This document shows positions 23,871-33,052 of a stretch of DNA of 64,000 nt, one piece after another. This DNA is from Arthrobacter sp. NtRootA1 (GTDB lineage: Bacteria > Actinomycetota > Actinomycetes > Actinomycetales > Micrococcaceae). The notes beneath the pieces are model-generated. The model was not told where the DNA came from and ran no database searches. It was given only the letters and a program-made list of their open reading frames with translations. The stretch is taken from the NCBI RefSeq assembly GCF_019976975.1, contig NZ_AP024630.1:2976001-3040000 (forward strand). Direction: 5' to 3'. The translations under genes and the position numbers were made by a program. Each line of letters starts with the position of its first letter. Within the stretch, counting starts at the first letter, position 1.

Positions 23871-25521
23871 AGCCCCCTTCGTAGCGAAGACCAAAGTTGG
23901 CCGTTTCACTGATTTCGTGGACGAGCGTGTAGGTGGCTCCGGCATCCTGCGCGAGTTCGGCCGCAAGGTCTTCCCCGACCACTGGTCGTTCATGTTCGGT
24001 GAGGTGGCGCTGTACTCCTTCGTCATCCTCCTGATGTCGGGTACATTCCTGACTTTCTTCTTCGACCCCTCGATGGCTGAAACCCACTACCAGGGTTCCT
24101 ACACACCGTTGTACAACGTCGAAATGTCCGTGGCCTACAACTCATCCCTGAACATCTCCTTCGATGTGCGCGGTGGCCTCTTCATGCGCCAGGTGCACCA
24201 CTGGGCGGCTCTGCTGTTCGTTGCCTCCCTGGGTGTCCACATGCTGCGCGTCTTCTTCACTGGCGCGTTCCGCAAGCCGCGTGAAATGAACTGGGTAGTG
24301 GGCGGCGTCCTCCTGATTCTGGCCATGGCTGCTGGCTTCACCGGCTACTCCCTCCCCGATGACCTCCTTTCCGGAAACGGTCTGCGCATCATCGATGGCG
24401 TTATCAAGTCCATTCCGGTCATTGGTACCTACATCTCGTTCTTCCTCTTCGGCGGAGAATTCCCGGGCACAGCGATCATCGGTCGTCTCTATGTGCTTCA
24501 TATCCTTCTGGTACCGGCCCTGATCCTGCTCATGATCGTGATTCACCTGTTCATGGTTGTCGTGCACAAGCACACGCAGTACCCCGGCCCAGGCCGCAAC
24601 GATGGCAACGTCGTCGGTTACCCCCTTGGTCCGGTTTACGCTGCCAAGGCCGGCGGGTTCTTCTTCATCGTCTTCGGTGTCCTGGCCCTTATGGCAGCTG
24701 CCTTTACGATCAACCCGATTTGGAACTACGGTCCCTACGACCCCTCCCCGGTTTCCGCCGGCACCCAGCCTGACTGGTACATCGGATTTGTTGACGGTGC
24801 ACTTCGCCTCATGCCTGGCGTCATCAACAACTTCCACTTTGAGTACATCATCTTCGGCCACACGCTGACGCTGAACGTGCTGCTGCCGGCACTCGTGCCC
24901 GCGGGCATCATCTTCACCGTGCTGTTCATGTACCCGTGGATCGAACGCTGGGTAACCAAGGACAACCGTGAACACCACGTCCTTGACCGTCCCCGTAACG
25001 CACCCACCCGTACCGCGATCGGTGTTGCAGGCTTCACTTGGTACTGCGTCATGTGGGCAGCGGCAGGCTCGGACCTCATCGCAACGCACTTCCACGTATC
25101 CCTGAACGATGTCACCTACTGGTTGCGCACGCTGTTCTTCATCGGCCCGATCCTCGCTTTCATCGTGACCAAGCGAATCGCGCTGGCACTGCAGCGTAAG
25201 GACCGCGAAATCGCCCTCCACGGGCGTGAGACCGGCCGCATCGTACGGCTCCCCCACGGTGAGTTCATCGAAGTACATGCTCCCTTGGACGAGTACAAGC
25301 GCTACAAGCTCGTTGGATTCGAATCTCCGGTTCCGTTGCCGGCGACGCCGAACGAGCACGGTGTCGTAACCCGCAAGGAAAAGCGACGTGCAGCGCTCTC
25401 CAAGTGGTTCTTCGAAGACCGTGTTGCTCCGGCAACTCCTGCGGAACTCGAAGCAGCCCACGCGCATGGCCACCACGAGGCCATCGAGGCTGGCGCGGAC
25501 CAGAAGAGCCTCAGCCACTAG
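23848..25521 (+). CDS. qcrB: Cytochrome b subunit of the bcc complex
   Basis: QcrB (557 residues) carries two b hemes and the quinol oxidation site of the menaquinol:cytochrome c reductase. Heme ligands are visible in RQVHHWAALLFVASLGVHMLR and HILLVPALILLMIVIHLFMV, and the Qo PDWYIG motif follows as TQPDWYIGFVDG. The C-terminal hydrophilic extension (from about 450) is typical of actinobacteria. ATG 23848 is favoured over GTG 23839 because GGGAGC lies about 9 bases upstream. The operon ends at the strong hairpin just downstream. Confidence 0.95.
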   Translation: MSASSTAEAPFVAKTKVGRFTDFVDERVGGSGILREFGRKVFPDHWSFMFGEVALYSFVILLMSGTFLTFFFDPSMAETHYQGSYTPLYNVEMSVAYNSSLNISFDVRGGLFMRQVHHWAALLFVASLGVHMLRVFFTGAFRKPREMNWVVGGVLLILAMAAGFTGYSLPDDLLSGNGLRIIDGVIKSIPVIGTYISFFLFGGEFPGTAIIGRLYVLHILLVPALILLMIVIHLFMVVVHKHTQYPGPGRNDGNVVGYPLGPVYAAKAGGFFFIVFGVLALMAAAFTINPIWNYGPYDPSPVSAGTQPDWYIGFVDGALRLMPGVINNFHFEYIIFGHTLTLNVLLPALVPAGIIFTVLFMYPWIERWVTKDNREHHVLDRPRNAPTRTAIGVAGFTWYCVMWAAAGSDLIATHFHVSLNDVTYWLRTLFFIGPILAFIVTKRIALALQRKDREIALHGRETGRIVRLPHGEFIEVHAPLDEYKRYKLVGFESPVPLPATPNEHGVVTRKEKRRAALSKWFFEDRVAPATPAELEAAHAHGHHEAIEAGADQKSLSH

Positions 25522-25535
25522 TTACAGCTTGAAAC

Positions 25536-25575
25536 CAGGGAAGGGCACGATCCATACGGATCGTGCCCTTCCCTG
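25536..25575. terminator. Bidirectional terminator between qcrB and gntR
   Basis: A perfect 18-bp stem, CAGGGAAGGGCACGATCC (25536-25553) with its complement at 25558-25575, is closed by the tetraloop ATAC. It lies between the convergent ends of qcrB and the GntR gene and can serve both. Confidence 0.9.
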
Positions 25576-25620
25576 TTGCATTTGCCATCACTGTTGAGGC
25601 GTTGCGGACCGCTGCCGACA

Positions 25621-26409
25621 CTATTGAGTTCGGTAACCGGAGGAATAGTTGCGTGTGGGACGGACCCCTGGTCGCTGCAGCGGAATCCAGAGCTTGTAGC
25701 GGTCTGCCCGGTAGTACGAGACGGAGTAGTCCACCATTGACCGTGCCACGAAGGCATGACGCTGGATCTTTAGCAGCGGCGAGCCCACGTCCACGTTCAA
25801 CAGCCTCGCCGTGGAAGGGGATGCTGCCGTTGCCTCGATCATGTCCTCTCCCCATTCCATGATCAGCCCGAAGCGTTCGCTGAGGACGTTGTAGAGCGAT
25901 GTGGGCGGCGCCTCATCCAATAGCCCCGGGACGCGGTGTGCCGGAATGAAGTTCTCGTCAACGCTCATGGGTTCGTTGTCGGCCAACAGCAACCGCCGGA
26001 ATCGGACCAGCGGCGTGCCCTCTTCAAGCTGAAGCTCCCGGGCCAGAAAAGCACTGGCAGCAATCTGTTCAAAGCTCAACACCTTGGCAGCCGGTACCAT
26101 CCCGCGTCGTTGCATCTCCTCGCTGTACGAGGTCAACTTCACCTGGAGATCCAGCTTGGGCTTCTTGACGAACGTACCGAGTCCCACCACCCGTTCAATG
26201 ACTTCCTCGCCCACCAAGGCATCAATGGCTTGCCGTACGGTCATCCGAGCTAGGCCGAACCGTAGCGAGAGGTCCCGCTCAGACGGCAGCGACGAACCAG
26301 GCGGACATGACTGGGTTATGAAACTCCTCAATATCTCCCGGAGCTGGATGTAAATGGGAGTGCTGCTGGTCCGGTCAATTTCACCGGCGATACTCGCGGC
26401 TTCAGGCAT
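25621..26409 (-). CDS. GntR/HutC-family regulator, DasR-like
   Basis: The 262-residue regulator has an N-terminal winged helix (PIYIQLREILRSFI, SLPSERDLSLRFGLARMTVR, about 18-63) and a C-terminal UTRA ligand-binding domain with FRRLLLADNEPMSVDENFIP. Architecture and the neighbouring ptsH with a dre-like site match DasR/NagR, which senses GlcN-6-P or GlcNAc-6-P and controls amino-sugar uptake and PTS genes. Specificity is inferred from context. It diverges from ptsH. Confidence 0.85.
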   Translation of the reverse strand: MPEAASIAGEIDRTSSTPIYIQLREILRSFITQSCPPGSSLPSERDLSLRFGLARMTVRQAIDALVGEEVIERVVGLGTFVKKPKLDLQVKLTSYSEEMQRRGMVPAAKVLSFEQIAASAFLARELQLEEGTPLVRFRRLLLADNEPMSVDENFIPAHRVPGLLDEAPPTSLYNVLSERFGLIMEWGEDMIEATAASPSTARLLNVDVGSPLLKIQRHAFVARSMVDYSVSYYRADRYKLWIPLQRPGVRPTRNYSSGYRTQ

Positions 26410-26462
26410 GACGAACGCCCAACATCAAATGAGTCATGCCTTAAGGGTAGATCAGCCAGGGC

Positions 26463-26478
26463 ACAGGTCTAGACCAGC
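26463..26478. promoter_or_regulatory. dre-like DasR operator
   Basis: The sequence ACAGGTCTAGACCAGC, with the perfect palindrome GGTCTAGACC at 26466-26475, matches the Streptomyces DasR-responsive element ACTGGTCTAGACCAGT at 14 of 16 positions. It lies in the 164-bp gap between the divergent gntR and ptsH genes, 96 bp before the ptsH start. Confidence 0.8.
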
Positions 26479-26573
26479 CGCACAGTGGGATATGGAGTGC
26501 AGGCCAAGCGGCGGCTACGCTTGTATGGATCGAATTTCACGAACGGAGATTCCGTCTTAGCAAAGGAGCTGGC

Positions 26574-26867
26574 TTGCCGGAGCAGAAATCCTTCGTCGCA
26601 GCAGAAATAGGGTTGCATGCGCGAGCGGCAGCTGTGTTTGTCCGTGCCGTAACTGACACTGGGTTGCCAGTTACCATCCGGAAGCCTGACGGGCCGCCGG
26701 TGGACGCACGCTCCCTCTTGGAAGTAATGACAGAAGACTTTGGCCATGGCTGCGAGGTACTTCTTGAGGTAGCCGTGGACGCCCTGCAGGGCAATCAAAG
26801 TGTCTCCGCCGCTAATAGCGCCCTTCTGGGCCTATCTGCCGTCCTGGAGGGCACTGAGAGCCGGTGA
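26574..26867 (+). CDS. ptsH: PTS phosphocarrier protein HPr
   Basis: HPr (97 residues) accepts phosphate from enzyme I on a histidine and passes it to sugar-specific EIIA domains. The active site GLHARAAAVFVRA places His at residue 15, and SLLEVMT near 47-53 corresponds to the regulatory serine region. It starts at TTG 26574, set by the strong AAAGGAG 5 bases upstream. It stands alone (no ptsI) and is followed by a strong terminator. The dre-like site implies control by amino-sugar availability. Confidence 0.9.
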   Translation: MPEQKSFVAAEIGLHARAAAVFVRAVTDTGLPVTIRKPDGPPVDARSLLEVMTEDFGHGCEVLLEVAVDALQGNQSVSAANSALLGLSAVLEGTESR

Positions 26868-26931
26868 GAGGCTAGTGACGGCGCTGGAGACTACCTAACG
26901 CCCAGCTAACCATGTGAAGAGGCAACATAAC

Positions 26932-26967
26932 GACGACGGGCCCCACCTTTTGGTGGGGCCCGTCGTC
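26932..26967. terminator. Terminator between ptsH and ctaF
   Basis: A perfect 16-bp stem, GACGACGGGCCCCACC (26932-26947) paired with 26952-26967, has a TTTT loop and TTA after it. It lies between the convergent ptsH and ctaF ends and is probably shared. Confidence 0.9.
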
Positions 26968-26987
26968 TTATGCTGTTCTGCTGTTAG

Positions 26988-27389
26988 TTAGTGGGCGTGG
27001 TCGCCGCGGCTGTATTCGAAGACCCAGCCGACCAGTGCCACAACTGCAATGCCACCCGCGATGAACGTGATCCAGAAACCCACCGCGAGGCCCAGGAAGC
27101 CGCTTGCACATGCAATGCCAAGAACCAGCGGCCACCAGCTCCAAGGGCTGAAGTGCCCCTGTTCGCCCGCGCCCTCGTGAATTTCAGCATCGGGACGGTC
27201 TTCTGGACGCATGCCGATCCGCTTGCCAGTGAAGCCCAGGTAAGCACCGATCATGCCTACGAGACCGCCAACGAGGAGAATGCCTAGAACGCCGACCCAC
27301 TCATGCCATTCCGTCAGGAGGCCGTAGGCGATGGCGACGGGGACGAAGAAGAATGCTCCTGCTCCAAAGAGCCACGATTCGATTTTCAC
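26988..27389 (-). CDS. ctaF: Cytochrome c oxidase subunit IV (actinobacterial)
   Basis: CtaF (133 residues) is the small four-helix subunit found in the actinobacterial aa3 oxidase. Helices are visible at about 5-25, 33-53, 85-103 and 107-125, with the conserved [11 protein letters not shown] before the third. Its ATG overlaps the ctaD stop by 4 bp, so it is translationally coupled as the last gene of ctaC-ctaD-ctaF. Confidence 0.9.
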   Translation of the reverse strand: MKIESWLFGAGAFFFVPVAIAYGLLTEWHEWVGVLGILLVGGLVGMIGAYLGFTGKRIGMRPEDRPDAEIHEGAGEQGHFSPWSWWPLVLGIACASGFLGLAVGFWITFIAGGIAVVALVGWVFEYSRGDHAH

Positions 27390-29107
27390 TTGCGAACGTC
27401 CTTCTGGTCAGCGTTACCGAGCAGCACTGCTGCCGGGTCCGGGGACTGGGCGGTGTGAACCTGGGCCAACTCCGGGTGGTGCAGGTCCAGTGCCGGGCGC
27501 TCAGAACGGATACGGGGCAGGGAGGTGAAGTTGTGGCGCGGCGGCGGGCAGGAAGTTGCCCATTCCAGCGACGCTCCGAAGCCCCAAGGGTCATCAACTT
27601 CGACCTTCTTGTTGCTGCGCCAGGTGATGTAGACGTTCCAGAAGAACGGCAGCAGCGAGGCACCCAGGACGAAGGACGAGATCGTGGAGAACTGGTTCAT
27701 CCAGGTGAAGTTGTCCTGCGGCATGTAGTCGGCGTAACGGCGGGGCATGCCCTCAACACCCAACCAGTGCTGGATAAGGAAGGTGCCGTGGAAGCCAAGG
27801 AAGAGAAGCCAGAAGTGAATCTTGCCCAGGCGCTCGTTCAGCATCTTGCCGGTCCACTTCGGCCACCAGAAGTAGAAGCCCGCGAACATGGCGAACACAA
27901 CCGTGCCGAAGACGACGTAGTGGAAGTGGGCAACGACGAAGTACGAGTCCGAGACATGGAAATCCAGCGGCGGCGACGCCAGGATAATACCGGTGAGGCC
28001 ACCGAAGAGGAAGGTCACCAGGAAGCCAATGCTCCAGAGCATCGGAGTCTCAAAGGTAATGGAGCCCTGCCAGAGAGTACCGATCCAGTTGAAGAACTTC
28101 ACGCCGGTGGGCACCGCGATCAGCATGGTCATGAAAGCGAAGAACGGAAGCAACACAGACCCGGTCACGTACATGTGGTGTGCCCACACGGTGACGGACA
28201 GCGCGGCAATTGCGATGGTTGCGTAGACAAGGCCCTTGTAACCAAAGATCGGCTTGCGGCTGAACACCGGGAAGATCTCGGACACGATGCCGAAGAACGG
28301 CAGGGCGATGATGTATACCTCCGGGTGGCCGAAGAACCAGAAGAGGTGCTGCCAGAGAACGGCGCCGCCGTTTTCGGGGTCGAAGATGTGGGCACCGAAT
28401 TTACGGTCCGCGCCGAGGGCGAACAGGGCTGCGGCCAGCGGCGGGAAGGCCATCAGGACGAGGATGGACGTCACCAGGGCATTCCAGGTGAAGATCGGCA
28501 TACGCCACATGGTCATGCCCGGGGCTCGCATGCAGATGATCGTGGTGATGAAGTTGACGGCACCAAGGATGGTGCCGAAGCCCGACAGTGCGAGGCCGAA
28601 TACCCACAGGTCACCACCGACGCCGGGCGTAAAGGTGGTGTTCGACAGTGGCGCATACGCGAACCAGCCGAACGATGCAGCACCCTGCGGCGTGATGAAG
28701 CCGGACACAGCAATGGTGGAGCCGAAGAGGAAGAACCAGAAGGCAAGCGCGTTCAATCGCGGGAAGGCGACGTCGGGGGCGCCAATCTGCAGCGGCATGA
28801 TGACATTCGTGAAGCCTGCGAAGAGCGGTGTCGCGAACATCAGCAGCATCACGGTGCCGTGCATCGTGAACATCTGGTTGTACTGTTCCTTGGTCTGCAG
28901 GATCTGCATACCGGGTTCGAACAGCTCAGCACGGATCAACAGCGCCATGACGCCACCGAGGCAGAAGAACACAAAAGACGCGATGAGGTACATGTACCCG
29001 ATGGTCTTGTGGTCCGTGGAGGTGATCCAGTTGACGACTATGCGTCCCTTGGATTTAGGAACTACGGGAGCCTCTAGGGTCCCGGCGGATTGAGTGTAAG
29101 TAGCCAC
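27386..29107 (-). CDS. ctaD: Cytochrome c oxidase subunit I
   Basis: CtaD (573 residues) is the catalytic subunit with heme a, heme a3 and CuB. CuB and cross-link residues are in [20 protein letters not shown] and the His pair in [10 protein letters not shown]; the heme a/a3 histidines are in [10 protein letters not shown], and the heme a ligand in [11 protein letters not shown]. Twelve membrane helices are evident. Only 10 bases separate it from ctaC upstream. With CtaC, CtaE and CtaF it forms the terminal oxidase partner of QcrABC. Confidence 0.95.
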   Translation of the reverse strand: MATYTQSAGTLEAPVVPKSKGRIVVNWITSTDHKTIGYMYLIASFVFFCLGGVMALLIRAELFEPGMQILQTKEQYNQMFTMHGTVMLLMFATPLFAGFTNVIMPLQIGAPDVAFPRLNALAFWFFLFGSTIAVSGFITPQGAASFGWFAYAPLSNTTFTPGVGGDLWVFGLALSGFGTILGAVNFITTIICMRAPGMTMWRMPIFTWNALVTSILVLMAFPPLAAALFALGADRKFGAHIFDPENGGAVLWQHLFWFFGHPEVYIIALPFFGIVSEIFPVFSRKPIFGYKGLVYATIAIAALSVTVWAHHMYVTGSVLLPFFAFMTMLIAVPTGVKFFNWIGTLWQGSITFETPMLWSIGFLVTFLFGGLTGIILASPPLDFHVSDSYFVVAHFHYVVFGTVVFAMFAGFYFWWPKWTGKMLNERLGKIHFWLLFLGFHGTFLIQHWLGVEGMPRRYADYMPQDNFTWMNQFSTISSFVLGASLLPFFWNVYITWRSNKKVEVDDPWGFGASLEWATSCPPPRHNFTSLPRIRSERPALDLHHPELAQVHTAQSPDPAAVLLGNADQKDVRK

Positions 29108-29117
29108 GTCGCTCCCC

Positions 29118-29990
29118 TTACTTGGTTTCGATCAGGTCCGGGTTGCGGTCGTATTCCGCACCGAGCAGGCCCGTGTTGCCGTCCTGGCGAAGCTTGTCCA
29201 TGTGGTCCTGGAATTCAGACTCGGAGACAACCTTGACGCGGAACAGCATTTCGGAGTGGTATTCACCGCAGAGTTCGGCGCACTTGCCATCGAAAGTGCC
29301 CTCCTTGGTAGGAGTGAACCTGATGTAGTTGGTCTTGCCGGGGATCATGTCCCGCTTCTGCAGGAAGGCCGGAACCCAGAAAGAGTGGATGACATCGCGG
29401 GAGTTAAGCTCCAGGTCAACGGACTTGCCAACGGGCAAGTACAGCGTTGGGAGCAGGTCCTTATTGACCTCGTTGCCGGTCAGGTGGGCCTGAACGCCGG
29501 CCTCGTGGAGGTCTTCGTTAATGACCTCGCCCTTTTTGTAGTTGAAGTCCCAAGCCCACTGCTTGCCGCGGACGTCAACGACGACGTCTGCCGGCTGCGA
29601 GCGGTCATCGATCGCGCGCTGGTCCTGGTCGGTGAAGTAGAAAAACACCAGCACCATGAACAGCGGAATGGTCAGATAGAAGACCTCAAGCGGCAGGTTG
29701 TAGCTGAGCTGCTTCGGGAAACCCGTGGTGCCCTTACGGCGGCGGTAAGCGATGATGCACCAGACCAGAAGGCCCCACGTGATGATACCGACTGCCAAGG
29801 CGGCGATCCATGAGTTGACCCAGAGGTCCATGATCCGGTCAGTGTGGTTGGTCGTGCCGCGCTCAGTTGGCAGCCAACCCTTCTCTACCTCTGGTGAACA
29901 TCCGGTCAAAACCAACGCGCTGGCTAGTGCCAAGCCAGTGATCGAGGTGATCTTTATGCGTCGGCTGCCGGTTCGGTTCTGCGAACTCAC
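29118..29990 (-). CDS. ctaC: Cytochrome c oxidase subunit II, lipoprotein
   Basis: CtaC (290 residues) carries the CuA centre: His in [11 protein letters not shown] and the cluster [12 protein letters not shown]. An N-terminal signal with lipobox LTGC (near residue 30) anchors it, followed by two membrane helices ([20 protein letters not shown] and [19 protein letters not shown]). GTG 29990 is chosen because GAGGAAGGG lies 6 bases upstream; the open frame back to 30128 is not used. It leads the ctaC-ctaD-ctaF operon. Confidence 0.93.
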   Translation of the reverse strand: MSSQNRTGSRRIKITSITGLALASALVLTGCSPEVEKGWLPTERGTTNHTDRIMDLWVNSWIAALAVGIITWGLLVWCIIAYRRRKGTTGFPKQLSYNLPLEVFYLTIPLFMVLVFFYFTDQDQRAIDDRSQPADVVVDVRGKQWAWDFNYKKGEVINEDLHEAGVQAHLTGNEVNKDLLPTLYLPVGKSVDLELNSRDVIHSFWVPAFLQKRDMIPGKTNYIRFTPTKEGTFDGKCAELCGEYHSEMLFRVKVVSESEFQDHMDKLRQDGNTGLLGAEYDRNPDLIETK

Positions 29991-30100
29991 AGACGGCCCT
30001 TCCTCTTGTTGCTGTCTCCCGGCAGGCCAAAGGCCACCGGGCACACTAAAAGTTTTACTACCCGATGTAGAGCTTACCGCTATGAAGCGGTTTTCGCGCA

Positions 30101-30157
30101 CATGTCGGCGCCGTGGCTCCGAATGCATTGGAACGCATGCAGAGGGGCGCCGACATG
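30101..30157. other. Long-loop inverted repeat between erpA and ctaC
   Basis: CATGTCGGCGCC (30101-30112) and GGCGCCGACATG (30146-30157) are perfect 12-bp arms around a 33-nt loop. It begins 16 bases past the erpA stop on minus and lies about 110 bp before the ctaC start. It may terminate erpA or act as an operator or leader structure for ctaC. There is no U tract. Confidence 0.5.
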
Positions 30158-30172
30158 CGGCGATAGCTCACG

Positions 30173-30562
30173 TCAGTGGAACGAGTCGCCGCAAGCGCAA
30201 GACCCGCCGGCGTTCGGGTTATCAATGGTGAAGCCCTGCTTCGAGATGGTGTCCTCAAAGTCGATACTGGCCCCACTCAGGTATGGGACGCTCATCTTGT
30301 CTACTACCACTTCAACGCCGTCGTAGTCGCGGACGGCGTCGCCGTCGAGAAGGCGCTCGTCGAAGTAGAGCTGGTAGATCAAGCCGGAGCAGCCGCCCGG
30401 CTGGACTGCAACACGCAGACGCAGATCGGTGCGCCCTTCCTGTTCGAGGAGGCTGCGGACCTTGCCTGCTGCAATATCGGTCAGATTGACCTCGTGCGTG
30501 GGAAGCTCCTCGTCGGGGACGAGCTGTGCTCCGGTGCTGTTTTCGTTGGTTGCAGTGCTCAT
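30173..30562 (-). CDS. erpA: Iron-sulfur cluster insertion protein, HesB/IscA family
   Basis: The 129-residue A-type carrier has the three conserved cysteines: C58 in QPGGCSGLIYQLYFD, and C122 and C124 in GGSCACGDSF. A-type proteins deliver Fe-S clusters to apo-enzymes. Its position just upstream of ctaC fits many actinobacterial genomes and a supporting role for respiratory Fe-S proteins such as QcrA. Start ATG 30562. Confidence 0.9.
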   Translation of the reverse strand: MSTATNENSTGAQLVPDEELPTHEVNLTDIAAGKVRSLLEQEGRTDLRLRVAVQPGGCSGLIYQLYFDERLLDGDAVRDYDGVEVVVDKMSVPYLSGASIDFEDTISKQGFTIDNPNAGGSCACGDSFH

Positions 30563-30761
30563 TGGCCTACCTTCTTATGACGCTCCTGGCGGCGGCGCCG
30601 GAACGCAGCCTGCCCTTACCCAATTACGTACGGGTTATAGCTCCATGCTACGTCGCGCAGACGCTGAGCTATAACTCCTGACGTAACCACAGACTGCAAT
30701 TACTTGTTCCCGGCGTGCCTGGCGTTGCAGGAAGACAGCCGGAAATCCAACAGCATGCTGC

Positions 30762-32234
30762 TTAGCGGTCCAAGCCTTCGGCGTTAAGCCGCGCCAGCAT
30801 CAGCGACTCCGCCAGCACTGCATGACGGAAATCGCCGATGTGCAATGATTCATTGGCACTGTGGGCCCGGGAATCAGGATCTTCGACGCCGGTGACCAGG
30901 ATCTGGACATCGGGATACACCTCAGTCAGGTCGGCAATGAACGGGATGGAGCCGCCGATTCCCATTTCCACCGGCTGGACTCCCCAGGCCTCCCCCAAGG
31001 CCCAGAGCGCAACCCTGGCAGCTGCTGATGAGGTATCGGTCGCAAAGGCATTGCCCCGCTCCCCCGGCGTGAATGTTACTTCGGCGCCGAATGGTGCGTG
31101 GGACTCAACGTGGTTTCGCAAAGCCTCCATGGCGGCGTCGGGATCCTGCCCAGGGGCCAGGCGCATGCTGAATTTGGCCCGGGCTGCGGGAATGAGCGTA
31201 TTTGAGGCAACGGCAACGGCGGGAACATCCATGCCGATGATGGACAATGCCGGCTTGGTCCACAAACGTGAACCGATTGTTCCGCTTCCGGCGAGTTTGA
31301 CGCCGTCGAGCACTGACGCGTCGGCGCGGTATTCGGCCTCCGTCAGGTCAACCGCAACGTCGTCATTTCCAACGAGGCCGGCCACAGCCACATTTCCTTC
31401 GTGGTCGTGGAGGGTCGCGATGAGGCGGGACAGCAGGGTCGGGGCGTCCAGCACCGGCCCACCGTACATTCCCGAATGCACCGCGTGCTCCAGCACGCGG
31501 ACTTCGAAGGTGCCATCCACGAGCCCGCGCAGGCTGGTGGTCAAGGCCGGAATGCCGACCTTCCAGTTGCTGGAGTCCGCCACCACGATGACATCGGAGC
31601 GGAGAAGCTCGCGATGTTCCTCAAGGAATGTCCTGAAGGTGGGCGAGCCCGCTTCTTCCTCGCCTTCAAAGAAGAAAGTCACGCCGAGGCCAAACTCGTC
31701 ACCCAGGACCTTCGTCGCAGCAGCGTAAGCCGCCATGTGGGCCATGATGCCGGCTTTATCGTCAGCCGCGCCGCGACCATAGAGCCGGCCTTCCCGCTCC
31801 TCCGCGATGAAAGGCTCGGAGGCCCATAGTGTCCGGTCACCTGGAGGCTGGACGTCGTGGTGCGCGTACAAGAGAATCGTGGGCTTACCGTCGCGGGCCG
31901 GACGGCGCGCGACGACGGCGGGGCCGCCGGGCGTCCCATCCGATTTGTCACAGCGCAGAATTCGGACATCGTCCATTCCCGCGGCCCTTACCAAGGACGC
32001 GACAGCTTCGGCGCTGCGATCCAGTTCGGCGGGGTCGAAGCTTGGCCACGCAATTCCCGGGATACTGACGAGGTCCTTCAAGGAGCCAAGAGTCGCGCTA
32101 AATGATTCATCTACTGCTTTAGCCAAAGCGTCCACAACTTCGGAGTGGATGGCCTCGTTCGACGACGGGCGCTCAGTGCTGTGGCCGGAGTTCCGTCGCT
32201 GATTCTGCGGGATCTCCGCATGTTCTGATGTCAT
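30762..32234 (-). CDS. M20 family metallopeptidase (dipeptidase)
   Basis: The 490-residue enzyme shows the di-zinc M20 pattern: LLYAHHDVQPPGD near 120-132 (His ligand and Asp), LYGRGAADDKAGIM with the bridging Asp, FFEGEEEAGS with the general base Glu and Glu ligand, VVADSSNW, and a final His in SANESLHIGDF. A lid/dimerisation domain is inserted between. Likely a cytosolic dipeptidase or carnosinase-like enzyme. ATG 32234 is preferred over TTG 32240. It diverges from the DUF3043 gene. Confidence 0.88.
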   Translation of the reverse strand: MTSEHAEIPQNQRRNSGHSTERPSSNEAIHSEVVDALAKAVDESFSATLGSLKDLVSIPGIAWPSFDPAELDRSAEAVASLVRAAGMDDVRILRCDKSDGTPGGPAVVARRPARDGKPTILLYAHHDVQPPGDRTLWASEPFIAEEREGRLYGRGAADDKAGIMAHMAAYAAATKVLGDEFGLGVTFFFEGEEEAGSPTFRTFLEEHRELLRSDVIVVADSSNWKVGIPALTTSLRGLVDGTFEVRVLEHAVHSGMYGGPVLDAPTLLSRLIATLHDHEGNVAVAGLVGNDDVAVDLTEAEYRADASVLDGVKLAGSGTIGSRLWTKPALSIIGMDVPAVAVASNTLIPAARAKFSMRLAPGQDPDAAMEALRNHVESHAPFGAEVTFTPGERGNAFATDTSSAAARVALWALGEAWGVQPVEMGIGGSIPFIADLTEVYPDVQILVTGVEDPDSRAHSANESLHIGDFRHAVLAESLMLARLNAEGLDR

Positions 32235-32352
32235 GCCCAAACTTTACAGCCGACCACGGGAACGCGAAGGAAGGCGCGATGGGCTCCCACGCGGGAAGGA
32301 GACCACCGACGTCCGTAATCTTCGCCACCTTCCTGCGGGGTATTCTGTATGG

Positions 32353-32946
32353 GTGTTCGGACGCAAAAAGGAAGAGCCCAGCGCTCAAGCAGTAGTAGAC
32401 CAGGCCCATGCCGCCGCCCAGGAGCCGGGTGCCGGAAAGGGCGCCCCTACGCCGAAGCGGAAGGACCAGGAGGCTGCCCGCAAGCGCCCCTTGGTGCCCA
32501 CTGACCGCAAAGCTTCGAAGGAGGCCGAACGCGTCGCGGTTCAGGACCAGCGGCAGAAGATGCGGCAGGCGTTGGACACGGGCGACGAAAAGTACCTCCC
32601 GCTGAGGGACAAGGGCCCCCAGAAACGCTTCGTTCGGGATTATGTCGACGCCCGATTCAGCCTGGGTGAATACCTGATGTTTGGCGCCTTGCTCTTCGTG
32701 GTGATCTCGTTGATTGTCCCGGCCACCAGTTCACAGATCACCTATGTCCTGGTTGGATTCTGGATCATGTTCCTGGCTGTCTTTGTGGATGCCTTCATCC
32801 TCTCGCGCAAGCTGCGCAAGCGCTTGGGCGAAAAGTTCGGCGACGTCGAGCGAGGCGCAGTCTGGTACGGATGCATGCGCGCGCTGCAGTTCCGAAAGCT
32901 TCGCCTCCCCAAGCCACAGGTCAAGCGCGGCCAATACCCCTCCTAG
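32353..32946 (+). CDS. DUF3043 membrane protein
   Basis: The 197-residue protein matches actinobacterial DUF3043: a charged N-terminus (FGRKKEE, then a Lys/Arg/Ala-rich region to about residue 75), KYLPLRDKGPQKRFVRDYVD near 80-99, and two membrane helices (LMFGALLFVVISLIV and YVLVGFWIMFLAVFVDAFIL). GTG 32353 is the start consistent with other members. Function is unknown. Confidence 0.85.
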   Translation: MFGRKKEEPSAQAVVDQAHAAAQEPGAGKGAPTPKRKDQEAARKRPLVPTDRKASKEAERVAVQDQRQKMRQALDTGDEKYLPLRDKGPQKRFVRDYVDARFSLGEYLMFGALLFVVISLIVPATSSQITYVLVGFWIMFLAVFVDAFILSRKLRKRLGEKFGDVERGAVWYGCMRALQFRKLRLPKPQVKRGQYPS

Positions 32947-32978
32947 CGCCACGCCAAAGAGGCCCCAACCCACTACTT

Positions 32979-33017
32979 ACACGAAGACCCCGGACCATTG
33001 GTCCGGGGTCTTCGTGT
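32979..33017. terminator. Terminator between DUF3043 gene and pyrD
   Basis: A perfect 18-bp stem, ACACGAAGACCCCGGACC (32979-32996) with its complement at 33000-33017, has a 3-nt loop ATT. It serves convergent genes. The segment GGGGTCTTCGT of its right arm (33005-33015) is repeated at 33021-33031. Confidence 0.88.
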
Positions 33018-33052
33018 TACGGGGTCTTCGTATTGGGTCCTGCTTGGAAGCC

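Noticed and set aside
24142..25518. 458-codon minus frame opposite qcrB
   Set aside because: Antisense shadow of a conserved gene.
27353..29077. 574-codon plus-strand frame opposite ctaD
   Set aside because: Composition is the charged low-complexity expected from the antisense of a membrane protein; ctaD is unmistakable.
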